The position numbers were made by a program, and so were the translations under genes. Under the pieces are notes generated by a model. It did not search any database. It worked only from the letters and a program-made list of their open reading frames with translations, and was not told the DNA's origin. A DNA stretch of 64,000 bases from Zoroaster sp. YZ-2022 (lineage: Eukaryota; Echinodermata; Asteroidea; Forcipulatida; Zoroasteridae), in the NCBI GenBank assembly GCA_029582265.1, contig CM055827.1, forward strand, positions 2,899,423 to 2,963,422. Direction: 5' to 3'. Shown here in pieces: positions 36,632 through 46,210 of the stretch (its first letter is position 1; every line of letters starts with the position of its first letter).

Positions 36632-37986
36632 TTACGGGCGAAGTGTCCCTTCTCCTTACATTTATAGCAACTGTCATTGGGAGTCGCCTTCCGCCTTTGA
36701 TAGGCGCCACGTGAGGTCTCACTGTTTCCAGTGGTCTTAGGATAAACGTCTTGGTTGATTTTCTTCATCCACGCCTTTACCTCACGCTGGTTCTCTAATA
36801 ATGACTCTTTCAACTGCCGTTGCTCTTCTATCACGTCTTTCAAAGGACACGACCCTTCACTCTCCACCATTCTTGCTAGCTTGGAATGCCTACCGCCTCT
36901 GTGTTCCTCTATCTTGAGGAAACCCTCTGTGTTAAGCGCAGCTCTTACTGCCTCATCCAGTGATGATGGTCTTGCACGGAAAACTCCTTCTCTAATAGCC
37001 TGCTCTTCAATCGCATCAGAGAAGTGACCACGAGCCAGGCGATCCCTGCCCTCTTCGGTTAACTCCGGGTAGGCGAGCGCAGTCAGCTCACGGATTGCCT
37101 GGCCAAGTTCCTGCAAAGATTCCTTGGGCCCTTGTCTCCTATGACGCAGTTCCATGAGGTGATTCTCAGCGAGCTGCCCTGGCCCAAATCTTTTCTCTAA
37201 TAGGCTTACCAACTCAGTGTAAGTCACGTTACCTCCGCCGCCCGTCAGGTTCCCTAACACCTTTACTGCAAACCCTTGCAGGCTCGCTGCAAGAAAAACT
37301 TTGGCCTGGTTGTCTGTCCAGTTATTCGCCACTCTGTACGCCTCAAAGTGTTGCTTATAGTCCCGCCATGGGGTTTTCCCACTGAACCTGTCGGGCACAA
37401 TATTCGGCCGTCTTGTCACTTGTGGTTCGCCACTAGTCTTCGTTGTGTCACTCATTTTTTTATTTATTTCTCTAGGCGGTAGACACGAGTCGCCTACTCC
37501 TGCTGTGGAGCCTCTTGTAGACTGTAATGAAGCCCCCACTTGGATACTCCTCTGCCGGCATACAGTAGAGCTCCCCTGTAGCTCAAAGGCTGGCAAGCTT
37601 TCATCTACTAAATCATCCATCAACGTCTTCCCCGAAGACATCGAAACTGCCGTGTGTGAAGAAACTGGAGTCGGTACAGGCGCCAGTGTAGAACGTAACT
37701 TGGTACGTGGCCGTGGTGTAGGCGCTAAACGTAAGCTAGGCGTAGGCGTCGGCATTCCAATGGTAGTACTATCTTCGCCGCTACCAAACTGGGTAATTAT
37801 CGACGCATTACTTGACTGGAACCCTGAGTCCTTTTTCGTCAATGCCTCTTCAAATTGTAGTCTCAATCGACGCAACTCTGTCTTTAGCTGCTCTATTTCG
37901 CCCGCACCCGGCCTCGAATCATCTCCACCACTCTGCACGACTTCAGTCAATTCATCCTCGTCAAAGTCAATCAAACTCTTCGCCAT
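36532..37986 (-). CDS. gag: Gypsy Gag polyprotein
   Basis: 484 codons starting 115 bases downstream of the 5' LTR. An N-terminal acidic/linker part is followed by a capsid-like helical region (residues about 190-380, with DRFSGKTPWRDYKQHFEAY and a QPG-like LRHRRQGPKESLQEL) and one CCHC zinc knuckle CYKCKEKGHFARNC at 440-453. It packages element RNA in virus-like particles. The C terminus overlaps pol by 100 bases in another frame. No damage seen. Confidence 0.93.
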   Translation of the reverse strand: MAKSLIDFDEDELTEVVQSGGDDSRPGAGEIEQLKTELRRLRLQFEEALTKKDSGFQSSNASIITQFGSGEDSTTIGMPTPTPSLRLAPTPRPRTKLRSTLAPVPTPVSSHTAVSMSSGKTLMDDLVDESLPAFELQGSSTVCRQRSIQVGASLQSTRGSTAGVGDSCLPPREINKKMSDTTKTSGEPQVTRRPNIVPDRFSGKTPWRDYKQHFEAYRVANNWTDNQAKVFLAASLQGFAVKVLGNLTGGGGNVTYTELVSLLEKRFGPGQLAENHLMELRHRRQGPKESLQELGQAIRELTALAYPELTEEGRDRLARGHFSDAIEEQAIREGVFRARPSSLDEAVRAALNTEGFLKIEEHRGGRHSKLARMVESEGSCPLKDVIEEQRQLKESLLENQREVKAWMKKINQDVYPKTTGNSETSRGAYQRRKATPNDSCYKCKEKGHFARNCPQHSPGKNAKSGNEDQLTQRPGGKLDAQQGQ

Positions 37987-38081
37987 CTCGCCTATTGGTG
38001 ATACTTTGTTGTTGCTGTTGGCACCTTATAGGCGTGGGTGTCAATTATTGGAATAACCTGTGGCGTAATACTCTGGCGCCT

Positions 38082-38099
38082 ATCCCACTTCTGACACCA
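38082..38099 (-). promoter_or_regulatory. Primer-binding site, tRNA-Leu(CAA)
   Basis: The 18 bases ATCCCACTTCTGACACCA on the plus strand equal the 3' end of a metazoan tRNA-Leu(CAA) including CCA, so the element's RNA would pair with that tRNA for minus-strand priming. It lies two bases from the 5' LTR, as expected. Confidence 0.8.
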
Positions 38100-38101
38100 T
38101 T

Positions 38102-38803
38102 TGTGACGGTTTTGTCCTCTATCTGCAACCCGGGTCGGTCTCAGCCAAACGTCAGCGAGCGGCAGCTTAGTAGGCCGGTGACGACGATCCGTTTGGGCGG
38201 CAGTTTACCGCCAGGCCCGCAGCGCACCACCAGGTTCTTATTCCCTCTCTAACTTAAAACACAATACACCCTCAGGGGAGGGGGGAAGAGCACAGACAAT
38301 GACGGGGACGAAAAGAGTTAAAATGAGAGCCAAACTCTGATTATTTATTCTACCAAAACATGCGCCCCAATAACTCAAGGCGCCTCGCCTACGTCACACA
38401 GTATTCTGGCTTGATGTTGATAATTGATTACAATGAATTGTACTGAATAATTTACCGTGATTTAAATGATTTACAAAGAATTGACACAGCTATGTGATTT
38501 ATTAGACTGGCAGGGATGCAAATTATTAAACTCACACCAAGTATGAGGCTCTTTCCTAGACTTGATTCAACACCCTTTAATCACCAGCTAGAAATATACG
38601 TCTGCACCCGACTTGCTGCAAACAGGGAAAAGAGAGCGAAACACGCCCGCTCCGTGGTTTTATAAAACACTGCTCTAGACTGGCACCCTCCAAACTGTCA
38701 CATATATATAGTAAATGACGGCTAGACACTAGCCAGGGTTACCGTCCTAACCCAGCAACCTAAATATTCGAATAGACTGTAATCGATACTGCATTGCGTT
38801 ACA
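38102..38803 (-). repeat. 5' LTR of the gypsy element (702 bp)
   Basis: Begins TGTAACGCAATGCAGT and ends CCGTCACA on the minus strand. It contains a TATA box and an AATAAA (38344-38349), so U3, R and U5 can be placed roughly at 38803-38630, 38630-38320 and 38320-38102. Confidence 0.93.
38658..38667 (-). promoter_or_regulatory. LTR TATA box
   Basis: TTTTATAAAA lies about 140 bases from the LTR start and is present in both LTRs (30631-30640 in the other). It would place transcription start near 38630. It is the only TATA-like match in the U3 part. Confidence 0.5.
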
Positions 38804-38807
38804 ATAC

Positions 38808-39511
38808 AGTGGTTTGTGTAGTGATATGAGAATGGTAACACCCTGATAACAGAGCTTGTAGGATACGTACTGTCTGTTGGTTTCATTCCGTTATACAAAA
38901 AGAACCTTGATTTCTGTTATTAATATATAAACATGAATAAGCATATATGTTTTTCTTTGCAAAATGTTGCTGTAATTTGATCAATGATTGTAAATAGAAG
39001 TAAGCTGGTTTATCTGTTGTATTACATAAGAATTAAGGCACTGCCCTCGACAGACTCTATTATTTTTAAAACCTATGCTCTACAAGCTCTGCAAGCTCTT
39101 CCTGTGATTTGGTTACTGGATATGGGGTAGTGGTGAAGCCACCCTTGTTGAAACCACAGACCGATTAAAACAAGTTCACAGCCATGTCAAGTCTAGAACA
39201 CGAGCTGTTTTGTTAACCTTTTACTTGTATTTTGTAAATTGGAAACTGTAACACTGGTACTTTTGATTCAAATATTGTAGCCAAAAATCGGCATACAATT
39301 TTTATTTTATTTCTTCGGTAAAAGGCATAAATTATTGGTGTGATTGGTACTTTTTGTAATTGTAGACCAAATAAGCTTTTAAACATTCCATTTTCTTTTG
39401 TTTGGACTGCTTGTTGTTATTACCAAAGCCGTACTTTATCTTTAAGTTTGAGTTTAAAATTTACCATTACATAACACTTAAATTTACATTCTATATCCAG
39501 GATTGTCTTAA
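38808..39511. other. No gene seen
   Basis: AT-rich flank of the gypsy insertion. No coding segment or inverted repeat is supported. Confidence 0.4.
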
Positions 39512-39593
39512 CCCTAACTCCCTAAGCATTGTTAGTGAACAATAAAAATCCTTCAAAATCCTCCAACAGCCTTTGTTGTCTAGAGAGTTAGGG
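39512..39593. mobile_element. 82-bp piggyBac-like MITE
   Basis: Begins CCCTAACTCCCTA and ends TAGAGAGTTAGGG (12 of 13 positions inverted), with TTAA at 39508-39511 and 39594-39597. CCC ends plus TTAA are the piggyBac signature. It is far too short to code. Confidence 0.6.
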
Positions 39594-39724
39594 TTAAAGG
39601 TGGGCATCAACCTATTAAGTCTTCATGGATATTGCTGTGTGAGAAAATCTAACAACTTTTCATTATTTGGTAAGTGTTAGTAGAACACATTGTAAAATAA
39701 TTTTAGTTCCATGGATTAACCTAA

Positions 39725-39820
39725 CCCATGCTCAATGCAACAGCATGTAACACTTATGGTCTTGACCAGACAACAAAAGATGTTTTGTTCTTGCAGTTGG
39801 ATCTTGTTGCATTCAGCAGG
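39725..39820. mobile_element. Short MITE, second copy of the 4054-4169 family
   Basis: Left arm ATGCTCAATGCAACA, right arm TGTTGCATTCAGCAGG, and the internal TTTTGTTCTTGC shared with 4054-4169. Confidence 0.5.
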
Positions 39821-39840
39821 CCCATCCTTATATTTTGAAT

Positions 39841-40190
39841 AGTAGTGCTTGGAGTTGCCAGTTTGTTCACTAACCGTTAAACCGATACTTTCATTGTCGG
39901 TTAACCAGGTAACTGAAAGTCAGCACCCGGCAGCCACACAAAATAGATATAGTCGGCAAATGACATAATGTGTATACATTTTTAACCAAAAAGCATCAGT
40001 AAACTACCCAAAATTACTATTTAATAACCATTGTGACAAAAAAAAAGTCTAGTACAAAAAACTGGGCGGCAAATTCTTCCAGATTTTTTTTTTTTTTTTT
40101 AAATATTGGTTTCAGTTAGCCAGTTATCAACTTTCTAAACGGTTAGAGCAGTTTTTGTCTGTTAACCGGTTCACTGTTCCAGCACTGTTG
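39841..40190. mobile_element. Possible hAT-like MITE with AACCGGTTAAC motifs
   Basis: The left side AGTGCTTGGAG and inverted right side AGTGCTGGAACAG suggest terminal repeats. GGTTAACC/AACCGTTAAAC motifs recur inside. No convincing target duplication was found, so the call is weak. Confidence 0.3.
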
Positions 40191-41786
40191 ACTACTGATG
40201 AATGTTGTTACATTGATGAGCAGGGTGCCTAGCCAATTATCCAATGGGGTTAGGGCTAAAACAAAGTAACAGCATTATTTTTTTCAAATAGGATTTCTTT
40301 GTCTAATTCTAAACTACAAATTTTTGAAATTTTCCAGTTATTGCATTTAAATGATAATGATAAAAGATTGAAAATGCATTGGTATTGTTGAATGAAAACT
40401 ATCTGGACTGATACACACTTACACCGTGTTATTGTTTATACAAACTTAGTTACTGTTTAAAATTTTGAAGAAGCAAAGATGCAGTTTATAGATTTACATG
40501 ATGGTTATTGTGATGAAAGTTGGGTTTACTTTGTGGTAACTCTTTTGCAGCCCTGCTCATTGAAAATTAATATCTTATGAGATTGAAAAGTAAACCTTTT
40601 TAAAATGTTTTTTGTGTTCATCATAATTATCTTACTGTTTCTGTATTATTTAAGATTTTTTGTTTTAAATGTTTCCTTCCTAGTACAAAGTTATACATGT
40701 GTTCTTCTTGCTTGACATCACAAGAAATGGAATCAAGTCCTACTCAGTTATTAGATTAGTACAAACATGTTATCATTGTCCAAGACTGTTAAACTTCATT
40801 AACAGGTTATATTTGATGTGTATTAACCAAAAGGAATCACACTCATAGTTACTGTTTATTGTCATTTCCCAAGCTATCTTTAACTATAAGTATGGATGAA
40901 TTTGTATACATTTTACCAAGTGTTGTACATTGGCTTTAATTAAAAAACTTTATCCACAGTGGAAAGTTGATGATGGTAGGAAGAAATCTCATAAAATATT
41001 TCTGCCTGATGCTATCGCTGTCAGTAAATGCAAGTGAAATCAATCCACAAATGAATTTACAACACTTAAATTCTATGTATAGAATGAATGCAAAACTGCT
41101 AATTGAGTTTTCACTATTTTCTGGTAAACGAAATACTGAAACGAATTGAAACTTTTAATGGTTGTTTAGCACGTTTCTCTTGATTCACATAAAGTGTACG
41201 GTACATGTAGAAGCCTTTATAAGCCTTTTACCAATAGTGTAGCCTCTACATTACATTAATTATGGTAGGAAACATACCATGAATTGTTTGTCCGAGGAGC
41301 TGTCAACCATTTTTGAGAAATGAAGACGACAAATCCACAAAATGATTGATGAGAAATTCCAGGTTATATAATTAATTTTTAAAATGCTGATTGCATTTCA
41401 TTTTCTTATGTAAACGACAAAATAAAATGACCTGAAACATTTTACAGGTTGGTTTTCAGATATTATCTCTTGATTCTCATAACATAATTATTGTAATGAC
41501 CCATGATTTCTGCTACCAAAGTTCATTGTGCAATGCTTATCACCTTTTGTATACCATGGAACATTCCGCTCTTGTCACCCAGGGGTCAATCAGTGCACTG
41601 ATTAATCATGTATATGTTTTGTACATGACTTGACTTTACATGCATTGTATAGGGGTTGAGAGCCTCTACAAGAAGTTGTTCTTAATAAAGTATGTTTTGT
41701 GTTTTACAGTTCACCATAGAAAACCATCTCTTGTGTCCAGTCACTTTAGCATTAGTGTAACCATGGTATAACTAGAGATTATAACT
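40191..41786. other. No gene seen
   Basis: AT-rich, with poly(A)-signal-like AATAAA at several places and acceptor-like TTTATCCACAG near 40960. None of these could be tied to a recognised exon. Confidence 0.35.
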
Positions 41787-42423
41787 GGGATCCTCACTGT
41801 GATCCCCATGGGATCCTCACTGTGATCCCCATGGGATCCTCACTGTGATCCCCATGGGATCCTCACTGCGAACCCCATGGGATCCTCACTGCGAACCCCA
41901 TGGGATCCTCACTGCGATCTCCATGGGATCCTCACTGTGAACCCCATGAGATCCTCACTGCGGTCTGCATAGGGTCCTCACTGCGATCTCCATGGGTTCC
42001 TCACTGTGGTCCCCATGGGATCCTCACTGTGGTCCCCATGGGATCCTCACTTTGATCGGCTTTGGGTCCTCACTGTGGACCGCATGGGGTCCTCACTGCA
42101 GTCCGCATGGGGTCCTCGGTGTGATTTCCCCTGTGATCTTCGCTGTGATTCCGCATGGGATCCTCACGGTGACCCTCACTGTGATCCACACTGTGATCCT
42201 CGCTGTGATCCTCGCTGTGATCCTCGCTGTGATCCTCGCTGTGATCCTCGCTGTGATTCACACGGGATCCTCACTGTGATCTGTATGGGATTCTCACTGT
42301 GATCTATATATATATAGATCACAGTGAGAATCCCCTACAGATCACAGTGAGGATCCCGTGTGAATCACAGTGAGGATCACAGCGAGGATCACAGCGATCC
42401 ACATGAGATCCTCACTGTGATCT
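41787..42423. repeat. 23-bp minisatellite with 12-bp section and inverted end
   Basis: The unit GGGATCCTCACTGTGATCCC plus CAT repeats with decay to about 42160, then a 12-bp unit GATCCTCGCTGT to about 42260. From 42316 the same motifs run on the opposite strand (CACAGTGAGGATC). The turning point is the palindrome GATCTATATATATATAGATC at 42301-42320. Confidence 0.85.
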
Positions 42424-42617
42424 TCTTGTTATCAACTCAGAGCTGTAGTTATCGACTTGGAAGCTGTGATCCACCACCGCAGGAGCCTATTGCCTAAGAA
42501 GCGTTTCACGCTACATTACAGTATAAACATTACATTATGACAGTATTTACTGATATTTTACCAAAAGCATTTAAGTGATTATCTGACTTGATACGATAAA
42601 GAAGTATATATACTGGG

Positions 42618-42835
42618 CATCAAAAGAAACTTATCAAATCTTTGGAAGGACACTCATTAAAATCCTGCAGAAAAAAATGAAAAATATTTGAACACAGGTA
42701 AACTTCAGTGATCTTTACTAAGCGAATGTCAATAAACAAGATCACTGAAGTTTACCTGTGTTCAAATATTTTTAATTTTTCCGTGGAGGATTTTAATGAG
42801 TGTCCTTCCAAAGATTTGATAAGTTTCTTTTGATG
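42618..42835. mobile_element. Foldback MITE, CATCAAAAGAAAC ends
   Basis: Long inverted arms (about 42618-42667 and 42787-42835, and an inner arm GATCACTGAAGTTTACCTGT) leave a loop of about 25 bases, so almost the whole 218 bp folds into one hairpin. No target duplication is clear. Confidence 0.6.
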
Positions 42836-43206
42836 TTTAGTTTATATTTGGTAGTCAAAATACAAGTCTAGCATGGCATGACAGACAATGCACCATTTTC
42901 GTAATAAAAGGCTCTCACAAAAAAACTTGTTCTTCTTAATTTTAAATTTAATCATTGTTTTTTGTGGGTAAAATTGTGGGCAAAATGCAGGCCTACTGTA
43001 ATTATGCTTTAGTCCTCAGATTTACAGCTCAGATTTTCCTAATCCAATGAACCCTATTATTTACTTTTTGTAATAAAAATGCGCGAAACAAAAATGAAAA
43101 CATTCTCATCACTGCATTCTGAGGACTGTCGGCCGACCGGCCAGCCTGGCAAAATCTGTAAACCTGACAAGTCCGTTTGCTCAAAGGTTTACCATCATGG
43201 GACAGG

Positions 43207-43426
43207 CATGGGCGGATCCAGAACATTTTTAGGGGGGGGGGGCTGAGAATCAAAAACAACTATTTTTCAGTACTACAAAAATTACAATGACATAATCAGA
43301 GGGAGGAATGGGAGTGCGTACGTTCTCCCCTCCCCTCCCTCTCTCTCTTTTTCTCTCCTCTTTTTTCTTCTTTTTTTAAAAACGATTTTAGGGGGGCTAC
43401 AGCCCCTTGCCCCGGATCCGCCAATG
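43207..43426. mobile_element. MITE with GGCGGATCC ends and ACAGG duplication
   Basis: Left CATGGGCGGATCCAGA and right (inverted) CATTGGCGGATCCGGGG. ACAGG lies on each side (43202-43206, 43427-43431). The interior has a G11 run and a long pyrimidine tract (43324-43375). Confidence 0.55.
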
Positions 43427-43431
43427 ACAGG

Positions 43432-44423
43432 CCCTTCTTACTGTATTACTAGTTCATAAACGAGCGATTACAAGATTAATATTACTGTGTACATGTTTGA
43501 TTATATTCAAATATAGAACTTTTGGAGGTTAAATAAAAAGCCTGGGCTATTTCGAAAGACATAGTCGATTAATGTTCTCAGATTAATGTTCTCAGACTAC
43601 CGGAAGTTCATTAAAAGCTTAGCGCCTTGTTGCGTTATGTAATTAATTTATAGTTACTGGATTATTATTTAAATACTTAAAATAATTATTTCCCGACTGT
43701 TTAAAATCTATTAACGTCCAGTCCGAAAGACAACGCAATTGTGGTTCATTGTTTTGCTCTGGGACACAAGAGCACAAGCCGGGAATCAAACACACATTCT
43801 GATAACAACATAACTTGAGTCTGGTGCATTAGAGGACACTCTACTTTGGATCCGCCCAGGTAAATCTAGCTCCCAGTCTACGGTGCTGATGTTCCTATAT
43901 ACATGGGGGTGCTTGTGTGGATTATTACAAATCTTGAGCCCTCCCCCGGCAAACGACACTTTGGATCCGTCCTAGACTTGAGATCAAGTCTGCATTATAT
44001 TAGCCGATACATGTTTCTGTCTGTGTGTACAGCATGCACGCGCAGTCCCATAGCGCTGTTTATCGTAGACTTCAGATCAATGTCGTAGCTAGATTGGCCG
44101 TACTTAAACTGACTGTTTTAACTTCTAGCTCTGTGTACTAGTATTACTGCGTTAACGACCTCGATCCCATATTGTATAACGTACTTGCCACTGGTAGCAG
44201 TGAATCCGCAACATGAGTACGAGAGTGCGTCCAAATCTAACGACTTGAATAAGTTGTAACACGTTCAGCGTACCGGAGAAACAATCTGATTGGTCGAATT
44301 CCCCAAAGATATGAATATTCATAAACCTACTGCTGCACACACGGTTTGATATAAACATGTGTATAGTTTGAATGGAAAATTGTACACGGATCTGATCTCG
44401 AAGTTTCCATTCCGATTGTAGGA
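43432..44423. other. No gene seen
   Basis: Sequence between the MITE and the virus-like block. Short open frames only; nothing recognised. Confidence 0.4.
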
Positions 44424-44531
44424 GTAGTATGTCAGATGGGGGTTCTAGGCCACCTACCTAAAAATGGGTGTGGTTGATGTAAAACAAAAAGGGGTGGGGT
44501 GTGCGTTGTTTTTGAAGAGAAGCGCGCAAAT

Positions 44532-44543
44532 CGTGACGTCACG
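44532..44543. promoter_or_regulatory. CRE/ATF-type palindrome
   Basis: CGTGACGTCACG is a perfect 12-bp palindrome containing TGACGTCA, about 120 bases upstream of the first virus-like ORF. A TATA-like stretch (GTATATAATTTATAAAA, about 44590) lies between them. Use as a promoter is inferred from position only. Confidence 0.35.
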
Positions 44544-44637
44544 AGAGAGTAAGATTTTATAAAATGTTAGGGGTAGTAGTAGGGTGGTGTATATAATTTA
44601 TAAAAACCTTCATTTAAAAAATTGAAACAAATAAAAT

Positions 44638-44662
44638 AATATTATCTAGTTTAATAATAAAG
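44638..44662 (+). promoter_or_regulatory. Virus-like leader motif, copy 1
   Basis: Contains TATCTAGTTTAATAATAAAG directly before the ATG of 44663. Thirty-one bases, including ATGACA, are identical to 45247-45277. Exact conservation at two start codons in decayed DNA suggests a promoter or leader of the element. Confidence 0.55.
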
Positions 44663-45109
44663 ATGACATACTTTAGATTAATGAGCAAAGCTGAGTTAAA
44701 AGAGATTGTATTAAAAAACAATATTAAAATTAGCGCTGGATCTGGTAAATTTGGAAAACTAACAAAGCAAGATTATTTAACGGTGGTAACAAAATATAAA
44801 GATGTATTACCACAACTAAAAAACAATTCGTGCGAATGGCTTTTAGTTGGTTCGTTGGAAAAATGTAATAGGCAAAACATGGGTGTAGGTGTATATTGCG
44901 CTATGCATGAGTGTCGTATTAGGCAAGGAAAATCTAAGACTATTGCTTGCAAAAGGTGTAAAATGGGTACAAAATCAAAAGCGCAAATATGTACAAATTG
45001 TAGGTTTCTTTGTGGGAAAAAATTTGCTTCATCTTTAGCTGAAAATATTGCTAGACAAAATCATAATTTTGTGATGAAAGAGTTGAAAAAGACAACGACT
45101 TGTTTTTAA
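44663..45109 (+). CDS. Virus-like SAP-like/zinc-ribbon protein
   Basis: 148 codons, intact, with the shared leader immediately upstream. The N terminus (LMSKAELKEIVLKNNIKI, then KLTKQDYLTVVTKY) looks like a SAP-type helix pair. The C-terminal half has a Cys-rich region with CKRCKMGT and ICTNC, a probable zinc ribbon. The AT-rich codon use matches the neighbouring polymerase remnant. It is probably a DNA-binding or regulatory protein of the same integrated Polinton/adintovirus-like element. I do not recognise an exact family. Confidence 0.5.
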   Translation: MTYFRLMSKAELKEIVLKNNIKISAGSGKFGKLTKQDYLTVVTKYKDVLPQLKNNSCEWLLVGSLEKCNRQNMGVGVYCAMHECRIRQGKSKTIACKRCKMGTKSKAQICTNCRFLCGKKFASSLAENIARQNHNFVMKELKKTTTCF

Positions 45110-45246
45110 CAAATGTAAAAATCACACGGTGGAGCTACTGATTTTTTGAAATGTAAAAATTCTTACTTTAAAAATTGAGATAATATTTAAAAAAAACCTA
45201 CATTAAAAATAATAAAATCATACTTTAAAAATTGAAAAAACAAAAA

Positions 45247-45271
45247 AATATTATCTAGTTTAATAATAAAG
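45247..45271 (+). promoter_or_regulatory. Virus-like leader motif, copy 2
   Basis: Same 31-base block as at 44638-44668, placed directly before the ATG at 45272 that opens the polymerase remnant. Confidence 0.55.
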
Positions 45272-46179
45272 ATGACAACAAAATATTTATCGAAATGGAC
45301 ATTACCAGAATTGAAAATATTTGCGCGAGAACACAAACTAATTCTTGTACAAAATAGTAAGGTTAAGTAGATAAACGTTCATATTACAACGCGGTTAAAA
45401 AATATATAAAACGGCAAAAACAAAAGCCACTGTATAAATTAAGTTTAGTCGAATTGAGAGAGCGTATAGAGTCTGAAAATATTGAGCTACCAGAACGCGG
45501 CGCGGGTAAAAGAGCGCAGTTGTTAAAAAAAAGACTACATCGCCGCCATTAAAAGGTTTCACGGACGAGAAGAAGAGTTGAGATTTAAACCCTCGATTAA
45601 TGGTGGAAGATGGTTACGCGAACGAAGAATGGTAGTTCCGCTAAATCACAGCAAAGAAAAAGATTTAAACATTTTTTGGGAAGCGGTGAAACCAAAGATA
45701 ATTGTCAAGTTGACTTTAGACTTGCAAGAATTTACGTCGTACAAGTTTATGATATTTATACGTATTAAATTACGTAAAGAAAACCTAGACGGTACGATCG
45801 ATTTTGCTGAACCAAGATTTCATAATAATAGACAAATTGTTTTGTTGAATTTGGATGACATTGAAAATATATTTAATACCGTTTTTTCACAAATTCAAGA
45901 GGCTTTAGAAAAATGGACGTCTAACGGTTCTGGATGGGAGGTTGATCGTATCGTAGATATGAATATCGCTATTGCGAGATATCAACCTTTAAGAGGTGGT
46001 TCTTATATCGAACTATGCGACTATATAAAAAATTAAAAAGCGTGCATCAACGTAAAAAACAAAGACGACGATTGTTTGAGGTGGGCTTTGCGCAGCGCGC
46101 TTTTACCCGTGAAAATTCATCCGGAAAGAACGAGTAAATACTCGATAGAGGATGGTTTAAATTTTAATAATTTAATAAT

Positions 46180-46210
<31 letters not shown>

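Larger units (their letters stand above)
30075..38803 (-). mobile_element. Ty3/gypsy LTR retrotransposon, nearly intact
   Basis: 8.7-kb element on the minus strand: 5' LTR (38102-38803), tRNA-Leu primer site, gag, pol in the -1 frame, an extra zinc-finger ORF, and 3' LTR (30075-30758). The ends TGTAACGC...CCGTCACA begin with TGT and end with ACA. ATAC is duplicated at 30071-30074 and 38804-38807. The LTRs differ at about three bases plus an 18-bp indel, which indicates a recent insertion. Pol has all catalytic motifs and no chromodomain was seen. No env glycoprotein was recognised; the extra ORF occupies that position. Confidence 0.95.

Noticed and set aside
32801..38252. Plus-strand open frames within the gypsy element
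   Set aside because: Shadows of gag, pol and ORF3, which run on the minus strand with clear motifs.
40960..41040. Possible terminal exon after the acceptor-like TTTATCCACAG
   Set aside because: 25 codons then TGA, but no family recognised and no matching upstream exon; too weak to annotate.
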